24,830 nucleotides of DNA from an uncultured Oscillospiraceae bacterium. GTDB lineage: Bacteria > Bacillota > Clostridia > Oscillospirales > Ruminococcaceae. Location of the stretch: the NCBI GenBank assembly GCA_905212515.1, contig CAJMEU010000023.1, positions 1 to 24,830 on the forward strand, written 5' to 3'. Below, piece by piece: positions 16,167 through 23,168 of the stretch. Every line of letters starts with the position of its first letter. The first letter of the stretch is position 1. The position numbers and the translations under genes were made by a program. A model generated the notes under the pieces. The model was not told the origin of the DNA. It ran no database searches and saw only the letters and a program-made list of their open reading frames with translations.

Positions 16167-16194
16167 TCCCACTGAAAAAAGTGGGATTCATTTT
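16166..16194 (+). terminator. Short terminator-like hairpin after tetR
   Basis: An 8-bp stem (16166-16173 with 16180-16187, ATCCCACT/AGTGGGAT) has a GAAAAA loop and a TCATTTT tail, directly at the stop codon. It probably reduces read-through into the membrane-protein gene. Confidence 0.55.
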
Positions 16195-16198
16195 AAGC

Positions 16199-16204
16199 TA
16201 AAAT
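16199..16204 (+). promoter_or_regulatory. Possible -10 box of the membrane-protein transcript
   Basis: TAAAAT abuts the second palindrome. No convincing -35 is present (A-rich at the expected place), so this is tentative. Confidence 0.3.
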
Positions 16205-16217
16205 GAACACTGTTCAC
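16203..16217. promoter_or_regulatory. Palindromic operator, copy 2
   Basis: ATGAACACTGTTCAC matches copy 1 at 13 of 15 positions and keeps a perfect TGAACA-N-TGTTCA core (16204-16216). It overlaps the end of the candidate -10 box. Confidence 0.7.
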
Positions 16218-16234
16218 ATATGGGAGGTGAGGCT

Positions 16235-16309
16235 GTGGCCCGATCAATCTCTTCGGCTTTTTGGCCGGCGGCCAGGGGTTGGCAAACGCTTTTGAACACA
16301 AATAATTAA
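16235..16309 (+). CDS. Possible 24-codon leader ORF
   Basis: GGGAGGTGA lies just before a GTG that opens 24 codons (VARSISSAFWPAARGWQTLL, then NTNN) ending in TAA, 12 to 15 nt before the membrane-protein start. The strong binding site is the only support. It could be a leader peptide or a chance ORF. Confidence 0.3.
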   Translation: MARSISSAFWPAARGWQTLLNTNN

Positions 16310-16324
16310 TTGGGAGGCTGCATG

Positions 16325-16990
16325 ATGCAAGCAGTAATTGAAACTTTATTTGATACGTTTTACCTGATCGGTGTGATCGCGCTGGGCGTGACGATGATCC
16401 TGAAAAGCAAGGGGAACAAACAGTATAAATTATTCGGGATCATGGCCGTTGTGCTGGGCCTGGGGGATTCCTTCCATCTGGTGCCCAGGGCCGTCGCCTT
16501 GTGTACAACGGGCTTGGACCATTATACCGTTGCCTTGGGAACGGGCAAATTCATCACGTCCATCACCATGACGGTATTTTATATCATCCTCTATTACATT
16601 TGGCGGATCCGGTATCAGGTCAAAGGGGAAACGAAGTATACGGTTGCCGTATATGGTTTAGCGCTGTTAAGGATCGCCTTGTGCCTCTTCCCCCAGAACG
16701 CCTGGACCAGCGCGGCGTCCCCGCTATCCTGGGGGATTTACCGGAACATCCCTTTTACGCTCATGGGCCTTCTCATCATCGTTCTTTTTTATAAAAGCTC
16801 CCGACAAAACAACGACAAGCTGTTCAAAAATATGTGGTTGACGATCGTGATCAGCTTCGGCTTTTATTTGCCGGTCGTCCTCTTTGCCGATATGGTGCCG
16901 ATGATCGGCATGCTGATGATCCCCAAAACCCTCGCTTATGTTTGGACCGTGTGGATCGGCTATAACGCAATGAAAGCAGAAGCGCGCTAA
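16325..16990 (+). CDS. Seven-helix integral membrane protein
   Basis: This 221-residue protein has about seven hydrophobic segments (roughly 8-26, 36-54, 73-93, 104-120, 138-156, 166-186, 191-212) and short loops. A polar motif GLGDSFHLVPR follows the second helix. I recognise the general type, a small clostridial membrane protein often beside a TetR regulator, but no named function; transport, sensing or lipid modification are all open. ATGs at 16322 and 16325 are both possible; I prefer 16325, 7 nt from GGGAGG. It ends at a strong terminator. Confidence 0.82.
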   Translation: MQAVIETLFDTFYLIGVIALGVTMILKSKGNKQYKLFGIMAVVLGLGDSFHLVPRAVALCTTGLDHYTVALGTGKFITSITMTVFYIILYYIWRIRYQVKGETKYTVAVYGLALLRIALCLFPQNAWTSAASPLSWGIYRNIPFTLMGLLIIVLFYKSSRQNNDKLFKNMWLTIVISFGFYLPVVLFADMVPMIGMLMIPKTLAYVWTVWIGYNAMKAEAR

Positions 16991-17020
16991 ACAGCCTGTC
17001 CAGGGCGGCGAAATCCTGTG

Positions 17021-17080
17021 AAAAAAGCCGCAGATTATGGATGATCCGCCGAGCGGCTGGCCATAATCTGCGGTTTTTTA
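17021..17080 (+). terminator. Strong terminator after the membrane protein
   Basis: A perfect 13-bp stem (17028-17040 with 17061-17073) is followed by six T on the plus strand and preceded by six A. Bases 17081-17210 between this and the next terminator contain nothing I can assign. Confidence 0.85.
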
Positions 17081-17210
17081 TGGTTTATCAGGCCGTCGCG
17101 CCGCGCCAAACCTCTTCTGCAGGCGGAAAATAAGCGGCAAATAAGCCCTTTAAACCGCAGTTTTTGCTTGATACGCCTGGAATTTCGGCGTTTATCTGCT
17201 GTTTTGCAAA

Positions 17211-17243
17211 CAAAAAAACAGGCGGAGAGCTCTCCGCCTGTTT
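17211..17243 (-). terminator. Terminator of the cmk-plsC-ispH operon
   Basis: A perfect 28-bp palindrome (17216-17243, AAACAGGCGGAGA and its complement) is followed on the minus strand by a run of T, 18 nt after the ispH-S1 stop. Confidence 0.88.
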
Positions 17244-17260
17244 GTGTTTTATCAAGAGAT

Positions 17261-19201
17261 TCAGTCCTCTTGCTCGTCCTCGTACTCCTCGGCGGGGGCC
17301 TCGTCGGACAGCAGGGCCTTCATGGACAGGCTGATGCGCTTCTTATCGTAATCGACATCGATCAGCTTCACATCCACTTCCTGGCCGACGCTGAGCACAT
17401 CGCTCACTTTCTCCACGCGCTCGCGGGAGATCTCGCTGATGTGCACCAGGCCGTCGATGCCCGGCAGGATGCGCACAAAGGCGCCGAATTTGGTGATGGA
17501 GACAACGGGCGCTTTGAACGAACAGCCGATGGGATACTCCGCGCGGAATTTCTCCCACGGGTCGTCCTCGCTCTTCTTATAGCCCAGGGACACCTTCTTG
17601 TTCTCGGTGTCCAAATCTTTGACGTACACCTCGATGGTGTCGCCCACTTTGACCACTTCGGACGGGTGTTTGATGCGGTCCCAGCTCAGCTCGCTGATGT
17701 GCACCAGGCCGTCCACGCCGCCGATGTCTACAAAGGCACCGTAGGTGGTCAGGCTCTTGACAACGCCGGTGTAGTGCTTGCCCACCTCGACGTCCTGCCA
17801 GAACGCGTCGCGCTTGGCGTCGGCCTCCTCGGCCAGCACCTCGCGGATGGAGCCCACGATGTGGCGCCCCTCGCACTGCTTGATGCGCAGGCGCACGTTC
17901 TGCTTCACCAGCTGGGTGTAATCCTCGCTGTGGCGCAAGGTTGCCTGGCTGCGCGGCACGAATACACGCACATTGTTGACAAGCGCGACCACGCCGCCGG
18001 AGTTCGCCTCGGTGACATAGCCGTCCATGATCTCGCCGCTCTCGACAGCCGCGGCAACTTCTTCCTTGCCCTTGTTCTCGTCGAAGCGCTTCTTGGACAG
18101 GTAGACAATGCCTTCCTGATCGTTCACTTTTGTCACAATGAGGTCGAGCTCGTCACCTTTCTTGACCAATTCCTCCGCTTTGGCAGAGGGGTCATTAGTG
18201 AGTTCTTCGAGCTTGACGAAACCGGTCTGCTTCGTGCCGATGTCCACCTGGACCTCGCTGGGCGTAACAGCCGTGACGACGCCTTTCACCACTTTGCCGT
18301 TGTAGACCGGCTTGAGGGACGCGTCGATCATTTCCTCAAAGCTCAATTCCTCTTCACGAATTTCCTCGCTCATACTGCTCAGTACCTCCTCGATAATAGA
18401 CGAGGGCGTGGATGCCCCAGCCGTCACGCCCACCGCGCGCACACCGCCCAGCCACGCCGGGTCCAAGTCCGCCGCCGTCTCCACTGCGGCTACCCTCGTG
18501 TGCTTTGCCGCGACCGCTGCCAGCTTTTGGGTATTAGAGGAATGGCGTCCGCCGATGACGACCATCAGGTCGCACTCCTTGGACAAACACTCCGCCTCAT
18601 GCTGCCTCGCCCATGTTGCATTACATATTGTATCAAATAATTGTGGATTTGTATAGAGCTTTTTTATAAACTTTGCACATTCCTGCCACTTTTTCACCTC
18701 GAAGGTCGTCTGTGCTACCACAAAAGCCCCATTTTTTACATTTTCTTCCTCGCTCAGACGCTGTAATTCGGGCAAGTCGGCAAACACGTGGACCGGCCCC
18801 GCGGCATGGCCCACAATGCCCTGCACCTCCGGGTGCGCCGCGTCGCCGGCCACCAGCAGGGTGCGGCCCTCGGCGCCGGCGCGCTGGGCCAGGCGGTGGA
18901 TCTTGGCCACAAAGGGGCAGGTGGCGTCGTGGTAAGGGATGCCCCGGCGCGCCAGCTCCTCGTACACGGCGCGGGGCACGCCGTGGCTGCGGATGACCAC
19001 CTCGTACCCCGCGGGCACATCCTCCACCCGCTCCGCGGTGACCACGCCCCGGCGCTCCAGGTCCGCCACGCACTGGGGGTTGTGGATCAGCGGGCCCAGG
19101 GTGGCCACCTTCACGCCCCTGTCCAGCAGCGCGTATGTCATGTTCACGGCCCGGTCCACGCCGAAGCAGAAACCGGCCGTTTTGGCCTTGATGATCTTCA
19201 T
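17261..19201 (-). CDS. ispH: IspH-ribosomal protein S1 fusion
   Basis: This 646-residue two-part protein begins with 4-hydroxy-3-methylbut-2-enyl diphosphate reductase (about 1-280), the last step of the MEP isoprenoid pathway. The three iron-sulfur cysteines are visible: C12 in GFCFGV, C95 in DATCP and C193 in ICNATWARQ. SHGVPR and GGRHSSNTQKL are also present. Four S1 RNA-binding domains follow (about 300-373, 388-455, 473-543, 560-628), then an acidic tail. The fusion is known across Clostridia. A 180-nt segment inside the IspH half (18601-18780) is clearly AT-rich compared with the rest. The ATG overlaps the plsC stop as ATGA. Confidence 0.96.
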   Translation of the reverse strand: MKIIKAKTAGFCFGVDRAVNMTYALLDRGVKVATLGPLIHNPQCVADLERRGVVTAERVEDVPAGYEVVIRSHGVPRAVYEELARRGIPYHDATCPFVAKIHRLAQRAGAEGRTLLVAGDAAHPEVQGIVGHAAGPVHVFADLPELQRLSEEENVKNGAFVVAQTTFEVKKWQECAKFIKKLYTNPQLFDTICNATWARQHEAECLSKECDLMVVIGGRHSSNTQKLAAVAAKHTRVAAVETAADLDPAWLGGVRAVGVTAGASTPSSIIEEVLSSMSEEIREEELSFEEMIDASLKPVYNGKVVKGVVTAVTPSEVQVDIGTKQTGFVKLEELTNDPSAKAEELVKKGDELDLIVTKVNDQEGIVYLSKKRFDENKGKEEVAAAVESGEIMDGYVTEANSGGVVALVNNVRVFVPRSQATLRHSEDYTQLVKQNVRLRIKQCEGRHIVGSIREVLAEEADAKRDAFWQDVEVGKHYTGVVKSLTTYGAFVDIGGVDGLVHISELSWDRIKHPSEVVKVGDTIEVYVKDLDTENKKVSLGYKKSEDDPWEKFRAEYPIGCSFKAPVVSITKFGAFVRILPGIDGLVHISEISRERVEKVSDVLSVGQEVDVKLIDVDYDKKRISLSMKALLSDEAPAEEYEDEQED

Positions 19202-19845
19202 AAGTACTGTTTGTTCTCCTCAAGCAGTCGTTCCAGTTCGTCGTGCAAAAGCTGCTTTACCTGGCGCAGGCGGGCGGCGCTGCGCTCCTCGCCCAGGTAC
19301 AGCGCCTCGGCCGGGATGGGCTTGCCGAACACCACCGTGCAGCGGCAAAAGGGCTTCATTTTGCCGCCCTTGTAGATGATGCGGCAGGGCACCATGGGCA
19401 CGCCGGCCGCGCTGGCCACCACGAAAGCGCCGCTTTTCAGCCGGCCCAGACTGCCGTCCTTCGAGCGGGTGCCCTCGGGGAAGATCAGCAGCCCCTGGCC
19501 GGCCCGCACATCCTCGATGGCCTTGTCCACCACCGCGGTGTCGCCGCGGCCCCGGTGCACGGGGATCACGTTCACCGTTTTGAGGAACCAGGTGATGAAG
19601 GGGTTGATCTCGAACAGCTCCTCCTTGCCCAGCACCAGCATACGCCGGCCCCAGAAGCGGGCCACCACCACGAACACCGGGTCGATGGCCGACAGATGGT
19701 TGGGCGCCAGCACAAAGCCGCCCTCGCCGTCCCTGGGCAGGTTTTCCCTGCCCACCACCCGGATGCGGAAGGCGATGTGCCACACCACCCAGGCCAGGGG
19801 CAGGATGATCCAATAAAACCAATAGAACCAGTTCGTGGCCCTCAC
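19198..19845 (-). CDS. plsC: 1-acyl-sn-glycerol-3-phosphate acyltransferase PlsC
   Basis: This 215-residue protein has an N-terminal hydrophobic anchor (about 5-24) and the acyltransferase motifs NHLSAID (HX4D) and FPEGTRS. It makes phosphatidic acid from lysophosphatidic acid at the membrane. The GTG start shares GTGA with the end of cmk and its stop shares ATGA with ispH, so the three are translationally coupled. No other start is close, although the spacing from AAAGGGG to this GTG is unusually short. Confidence 0.93.
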   Translation of the reverse strand: MRATNWFYWFYWIILPLAWVVWHIAFRIRVVGRENLPRDGEGGFVLAPNHLSAIDPVFVVVARFWGRRMLVLGKEELFEINPFITWFLKTVNVIPVHRGRGDTAVVDKAIEDVRAGQGLLIFPEGTRSKDGSLGRLKSGAFVVASAAGVPMVPCRIIYKGGKMKPFCRCTVVFGKPIPAEALYLGEERSAARLRQVKQLLHDELERLLEENKQYL

Positions 19846-20522
19846 CCCTTTCCCGCCGCGGCCACGCGGGCGTCGATCAAATCCCGCAGGGCGGCGAAGG
19901 ACTGTTCAAAGTCCAGCGCGCTGGTGTCCACCAGCACGGCGTCCGGCGCCTGGCGCAGGGGCGCGGCCGCGCGGTGGCTGTCGTTGTAGTCCCGCTGCTG
20001 CACGTCGGCCAGCACCGTGGCGTAGTCCGCCGGCTGGCCCTTAGCGGCCAGCTCGTCGCAGCGGCGGCGGGCGCGCACCTCCGGGCTGGCGGTCAGGAAG
20101 ATCTTCACCGCCGCGCCGGGCAGCACCACGGTGCCGATGTCGCGCCCGTCCATCAGGATATCGTGTTCCCGGGCCAGGTCCCGCTGGGTGTCCAGCAGGA
20201 AGGCCCGCACGGCCGGGTGGGCCGACACGTCCGAGGCCGCCATGCCCACTTCCTCGGTGCGGATGGCCGCGGACACATCCTCCCCATTGAGGAAGATATG
20301 CTGCGCGCCCTCCACATAGGCCAGCTGCAGGCGGATGGCGGGCAGCAGCGCCGCCACGGCCGCGCCGTCCCTGGTGGCCGCGCCCCGGCGCAGCGCGTAC
20401 AGGCCGATGGCCCGGTACATGGCGCCCGTGTCCACATACAGATAGCCGTAGTGGCTGGCCAGCCGCCTGGCCAAAGTGGATTTGCCGGCCCCGGAGGGCC
20501 CGTCGATGGCAATGGAGATCAT
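19842..20522 (-). CDS. cmk: Cytidylate kinase
   Basis: This 226-residue CMP/dCMP kinase has the P-loop GPSGAGKST (8-16), DTGAMYRA (31-38) and DGRDIGTVV, followed by the RRRCDEL lid region. It phosphorylates CMP and dCMP for nucleotide pools. The ATG has a GGGGAAG site. The order cmk-plsC-ispH/S1 is a conserved clostridial cluster. Confidence 0.96.
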   Translation of the reverse strand: MISIAIDGPSGAGKSTLARRLASHYGYLYVDTGAMYRAIGLYALRRGAATRDGAAVAALLPAIRLQLAYVEGAQHIFLNGEDVSAAIRTEEVGMAASDVSAHPAVRAFLLDTQRDLAREHDILMDGRDIGTVVLPGAAVKIFLTASPEVRARRRCDELAAKGQPADYATVLADVQQRDYNDSHRAAAPLRQAPDAVLVDTSALDFEQSFAALRDLIDARVAAAGKG

Positions 20523-20541
20523 ACTTTCTTCCCCTTTTCCT

Positions 20542-20754
20542 TCAGATTCCCCGCCCCAAGGCGTGTTGACGCCAAAAGCGTCGGTCGCGGCCCCCGGTGT
20601 GCGCCAAACGCCCGGTCTCCGTCAGGCGCGCCAGGTTTTTCCGCACGCCGGCCGCGCAAAACAGCCGGGCCCTGTCCGTGGCCGTCACATGCGGGCCCTG
20701 CCTTTGGCCCGCGCGCACCCTTGCGGCAGCCGGGCGCAAAACAGTTTTCCCCAA
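20542..20754 (-). CDS. Small unrecognised ORF, winged-helix-like
   Basis: A 70-codon ORF starts at a TTG with a GAGGGG site 5 nt upstream and begins 10 nt after the stop of the oxidoreductase gene. Its codons have G or C at most third positions, like neighbouring real genes. The overlapping alternative frame (82 codons, GTG at 20767) lacks this bias. The protein is basic. The stretch AGVRKNLARLTETGRLAHTG looks like the recognition helix and wing of a winged-helix DNA-binding domain. This is inferred from pattern only. Confidence 0.45.
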   Translation of the reverse strand: MGKTVLRPAAARVRAGQRQGPHVTATDRARLFCAAGVRKNLARLTETGRLAHTGGRDRRFWRQHALGRGI

Positions 20755-20763
20755 GCGGTCCCC

Positions 20764-21996
20764 TCACGCCGGCACGCCCAGATGGCGGGCCGCCGAAAAG
20801 GCCGTGGCCCAGGCGATGCCCAGGTTATAGCCGCCGGTGTAGCCGTCCACGTCCAGCACCTCGCCGGCAAAATACAGCCCCGGGCACAGCTTGCTCTGCA
20901 TGCTCTTCGGGTCCACCTCCCGCACGCACACGCCGCCGGAGGTGACCACCGCGTGATCCAGATCGCCCTTTTCCCGGATGTCGATGGGCAGCGCCTTCAG
21001 CAGCTCCACCAGCCTGCGGCGCTCGGCCCGGGTGATCTGGTTCACCTTTTTGGCCGGGTCCACGCCCCACAGCGCCAGCAGCACGGGCCGCATGGAGGCC
21101 GGGGCCAGCTTGTCCAGCGCGTTGGCCGCGTCCCGGTTGCTCAGCTGCTCAAAGTCCCGCTGCACCCGGGCCTCCAATTGTTCGGGCGTGAGGGCGGGCT
21201 TCAAATCGACGGACAGGCGGTAGGCGTACTTTTTCATATCCCGGATGTGGGCCGAGGCCGACAGCACCAGCGGCCCCGATACGCCGAAGTGGGTGCACAG
21301 CATCTCGCCCTGTTCGCGGAACAGCGCCTTTTTGCCCTCGTACAGCGTCAGTTCCACGTTGCGCAGGGAAAGGCCCATCATGCGTTTGGCAACGTCCCCC
21401 GCCTCCACCAGGCTGACAAGGCTGGGCTCCGGCTGCACCACCGTGTGGCCGGCTTGGCGGGCCAGGCGGTAGCCGTCCCCCGTGCTGCCGGTGACCGGGT
21501 AGCTGACGCCCCCCGTGGCCACCAGCACGCCGTCGGCGGCAAGGGCCCCGCCCCCGGCAAGGCGCACGCCCCGGCAGGCGCCGCCCTCCAGCAGCAGGCC
21601 CTCCACCTGGACGCCGCAGCGGATCTGCGCCCCCTGGGCCCAGCGCAGCAGCGCGGCCAGCACGTCGGCGGCGCGGTCGCTTTGGGGGAACACCCGGCGG
21701 CCGCGCTCGGTTTTCAGGGGCACGCCCAGCTCGTTTTGAAACAGGTCCATCACCAGGCGGGGCGGACAGGCGGTCAGGGCGGAGTAGAGGAAGCGCGGGT
21801 TGCGCCGCACGTGCTTTAAAAACTCCTCCGGCTCACAGTCGTTTATCAGGTTGCAGCGCCCCTTGCCGGTGATCAGCAGCTTTTTGCCCGGCGCGTCCAT
21901 ATGCTCCAGCACCGTCACCCTGTGGCCCGCGCGCAGGGCCGCGCCGGCCGCGAACAAGCCCGCCGCGCCGGCGCCCACAATCAACAAATGAGCCAT
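20764..21996 (-). CDS. NAD(P)/FAD-dependent oxidoreductase, HI0933 family
   Basis: This 410-residue flavoprotein has the FAD-binding GAGAAG (8-13), the family motif LLITGKGRCNL and the C-terminal signature DGYTGGYNLGIAWATAF. The family (HI0933/YhiN, BaiN) contains flavin reductases, but substrates are mostly unknown. I chose the second ATG (21994-21996), which follows GGGGGA at 5 nt. The ATG at 22008 adds four residues and has no site. It heads the cmk-plsC-ispH cluster, a conserved clostridial order. Confidence 0.9.
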   Translation of the reverse strand: MAHLLIVGAGAAGLFAAGAALRAGHRVTVLEHMDAPGKKLLITGKGRCNLINDCEPEEFLKHVRRNPRFLYSALTACPPRLVMDLFQNELGVPLKTERGRRVFPQSDRAADVLAALLRWAQGAQIRCGVQVEGLLLEGGACRGVRLAGGGALAADGVLVATGGVSYPVTGSTGDGYRLARQAGHTVVQPEPSLVSLVEAGDVAKRMMGLSLRNVELTLYEGKKALFREQGEMLCTHFGVSGPLVLSASAHIRDMKKYAYRLSVDLKPALTPEQLEARVQRDFEQLSNRDAANALDKLAPASMRPVLLALWGVDPAKKVNQITRAERRRLVELLKALPIDIREKGDLDHAVVTSGGVCVREVDPKSMQSKLCPGLYFAGEVLDVDGYTGGYNLGIAWATAFSAARHLGVPA

Positions 21997-22043
21997 AGCG
22001 TCCCCCATTCAAAAAGCAAAATTTGCGCCCGCCCGGCGCGCCG

Positions 22044-23150
22044 TTACGCCGCCGGGATGGGCCGGCTCTCCAGCCCGTCGAACAGGTCGGCGGGGTAAAA
22101 GGCGTACATGGCCTTATCGGAGCAGTGCATGCCGTCGTAAAAATCCTCCGCCGTCAGGCCGAAGGCGTGGGGGTCATACCCGCCGAACACCTTTGCGCCC
22201 GTCTCGCGGCCCACGGCGCGGATCACATCCTCGGTGGCCAGGATCTCAACGTAATTGTCGGTCTGTTTGGCCATATGGTCGTAATAATCCGGGTGGTAAG
22301 GCGCGGCCATCAGCGCCACCTGGGCGCCGTCGGCCTGCATCAGGCGCACGAAGGCCGTCAGCTGGGCCACCAGCTGGTCGGACACGCCGTCGAACTTCAC
22401 CGCGAAGTCGGGCTTGGCGTAGATGATATTGGCCACCTGCTCCCGCGCATAGCCGGACTGCGGGTCCCGCACGCGTGCGCCGTAGCAGTAGCTGCCGTCG
22501 GCGCGGCGCATGTCGCCCTCGGTGTAATAGGCGGTGGTGGGCACGGCGTCCCTTGTTTTATACTGCCCCTGTTTGAGGGCCTGCACGCTGCTTTGGAAAT
22601 ACGTGAGGGAGAAGATCTGCATTTTTTTCTGCAGTTCCTCGCCCTTGAACCTGTCCAGCCCCAAGGGGGTGAAGCCGTTCTCCTGGCAGAACTGCACGTA
22701 GCCGTCCGTCATGGCCCGGTCCTCCAGCGCGCCCACGCTGAGGAACCAGGGGTCCACGGCCAGGATCACGCGCCGGGGCGCGAAGCCCTGCTGCTTGAAC
22801 AGCAGATAGGCCGAGATGCAGTCCCGCAGGTCCGCGCCCGTCATGCCGGCGCAGAAGGTGTTCTCGTCGCCGGTGAGGTATTGGGTCACCTGCATGCTGT
22901 GGCTGCTGCCCAGCACCAGCGTGTCGATGGGCTGGGCGCGCAGGCCGGCGTAGGCGCGCATAAAGCCGCGGTCGTCCATGTTGCGCAGGTTGCCGGCGTT
23001 CTCGCCGCTGGCCAAAATCTCCGCCACCTGCTTCTCGTACCCCGTGCGCAGGATGTTGGCCGGGTCGGAAAACCAGTTCACCGCCATCATGGCCGCCAGC
23101 AGCGGCAAAAACGCCAGCGCCGCGCACAGTACCCGTTTTACCTGGCGCAT
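22044..23150 (-). CDS. SGNH-type partner of the MBOAT acyltransferase
   Basis: This 368-residue protein has one N-terminal membrane anchor (about 7-25) and an extracytoplasmic SGNH-hydrolase-like domain. The nucleophile motif is LVLGSSHSMQ (79-88) and the late Asp/His pair is YDGMHCS (D339, H342). Such proteins (AlgX/DltD/PatB-like) take an acyl group exported by an MBOAT protein and transfer it to a wall polymer or exopolysaccharide. It starts 18 nt after the MBOAT gene, a typical pair. The acceptor cannot be told. Confidence 0.85.
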   Translation of the reverse strand: MRQVKRVLCAALAFLPLLAAMMAVNWFSDPANILRTGYEKQVAEILASGENAGNLRNMDDRGFMRAYAGLRAQPIDTLVLGSSHSMQVTQYLTGDENTFCAGMTGADLRDCISAYLLFKQQGFAPRRVILAVDPWFLSVGALEDRAMTDGYVQFCQENGFTPLGLDRFKGEELQKKMQIFSLTYFQSSVQALKQGQYKTRDAVPTTAYYTEGDMRRADGSYCYGARVRDPQSGYAREQVANIIYAKPDFAVKFDGVSDQLVAQLTAFVRLMQADGAQVALMAAPYHPDYYDHMAKQTDNYVEILATEDVIRAVGRETGAKVFGGYDPHAFGLTAEDFYDGMHCSDKAMYAFYPADLFDGLESRPIPAA

Positions 23151-23168
23151 GGCGGCGCCCCCTTTCTG

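Noticed and set aside
20519..20767. 82-codon GTG ORF overlapping the oxidoreductase stop
   Set aside because: Its third positions lack the G/C bias of real genes here, while the overlapping TTG frame has it; the GTGA overlap alone is not enough.
22024..22056. GC-rich hairpin between the SGNH gene and the oxidoreductase gene as a terminator
   Set aside because: The stem is about 7 bp and the T run comes some 10 nt later, so it is a poor intrinsic terminator. Read-through into the cmk cluster is possible.
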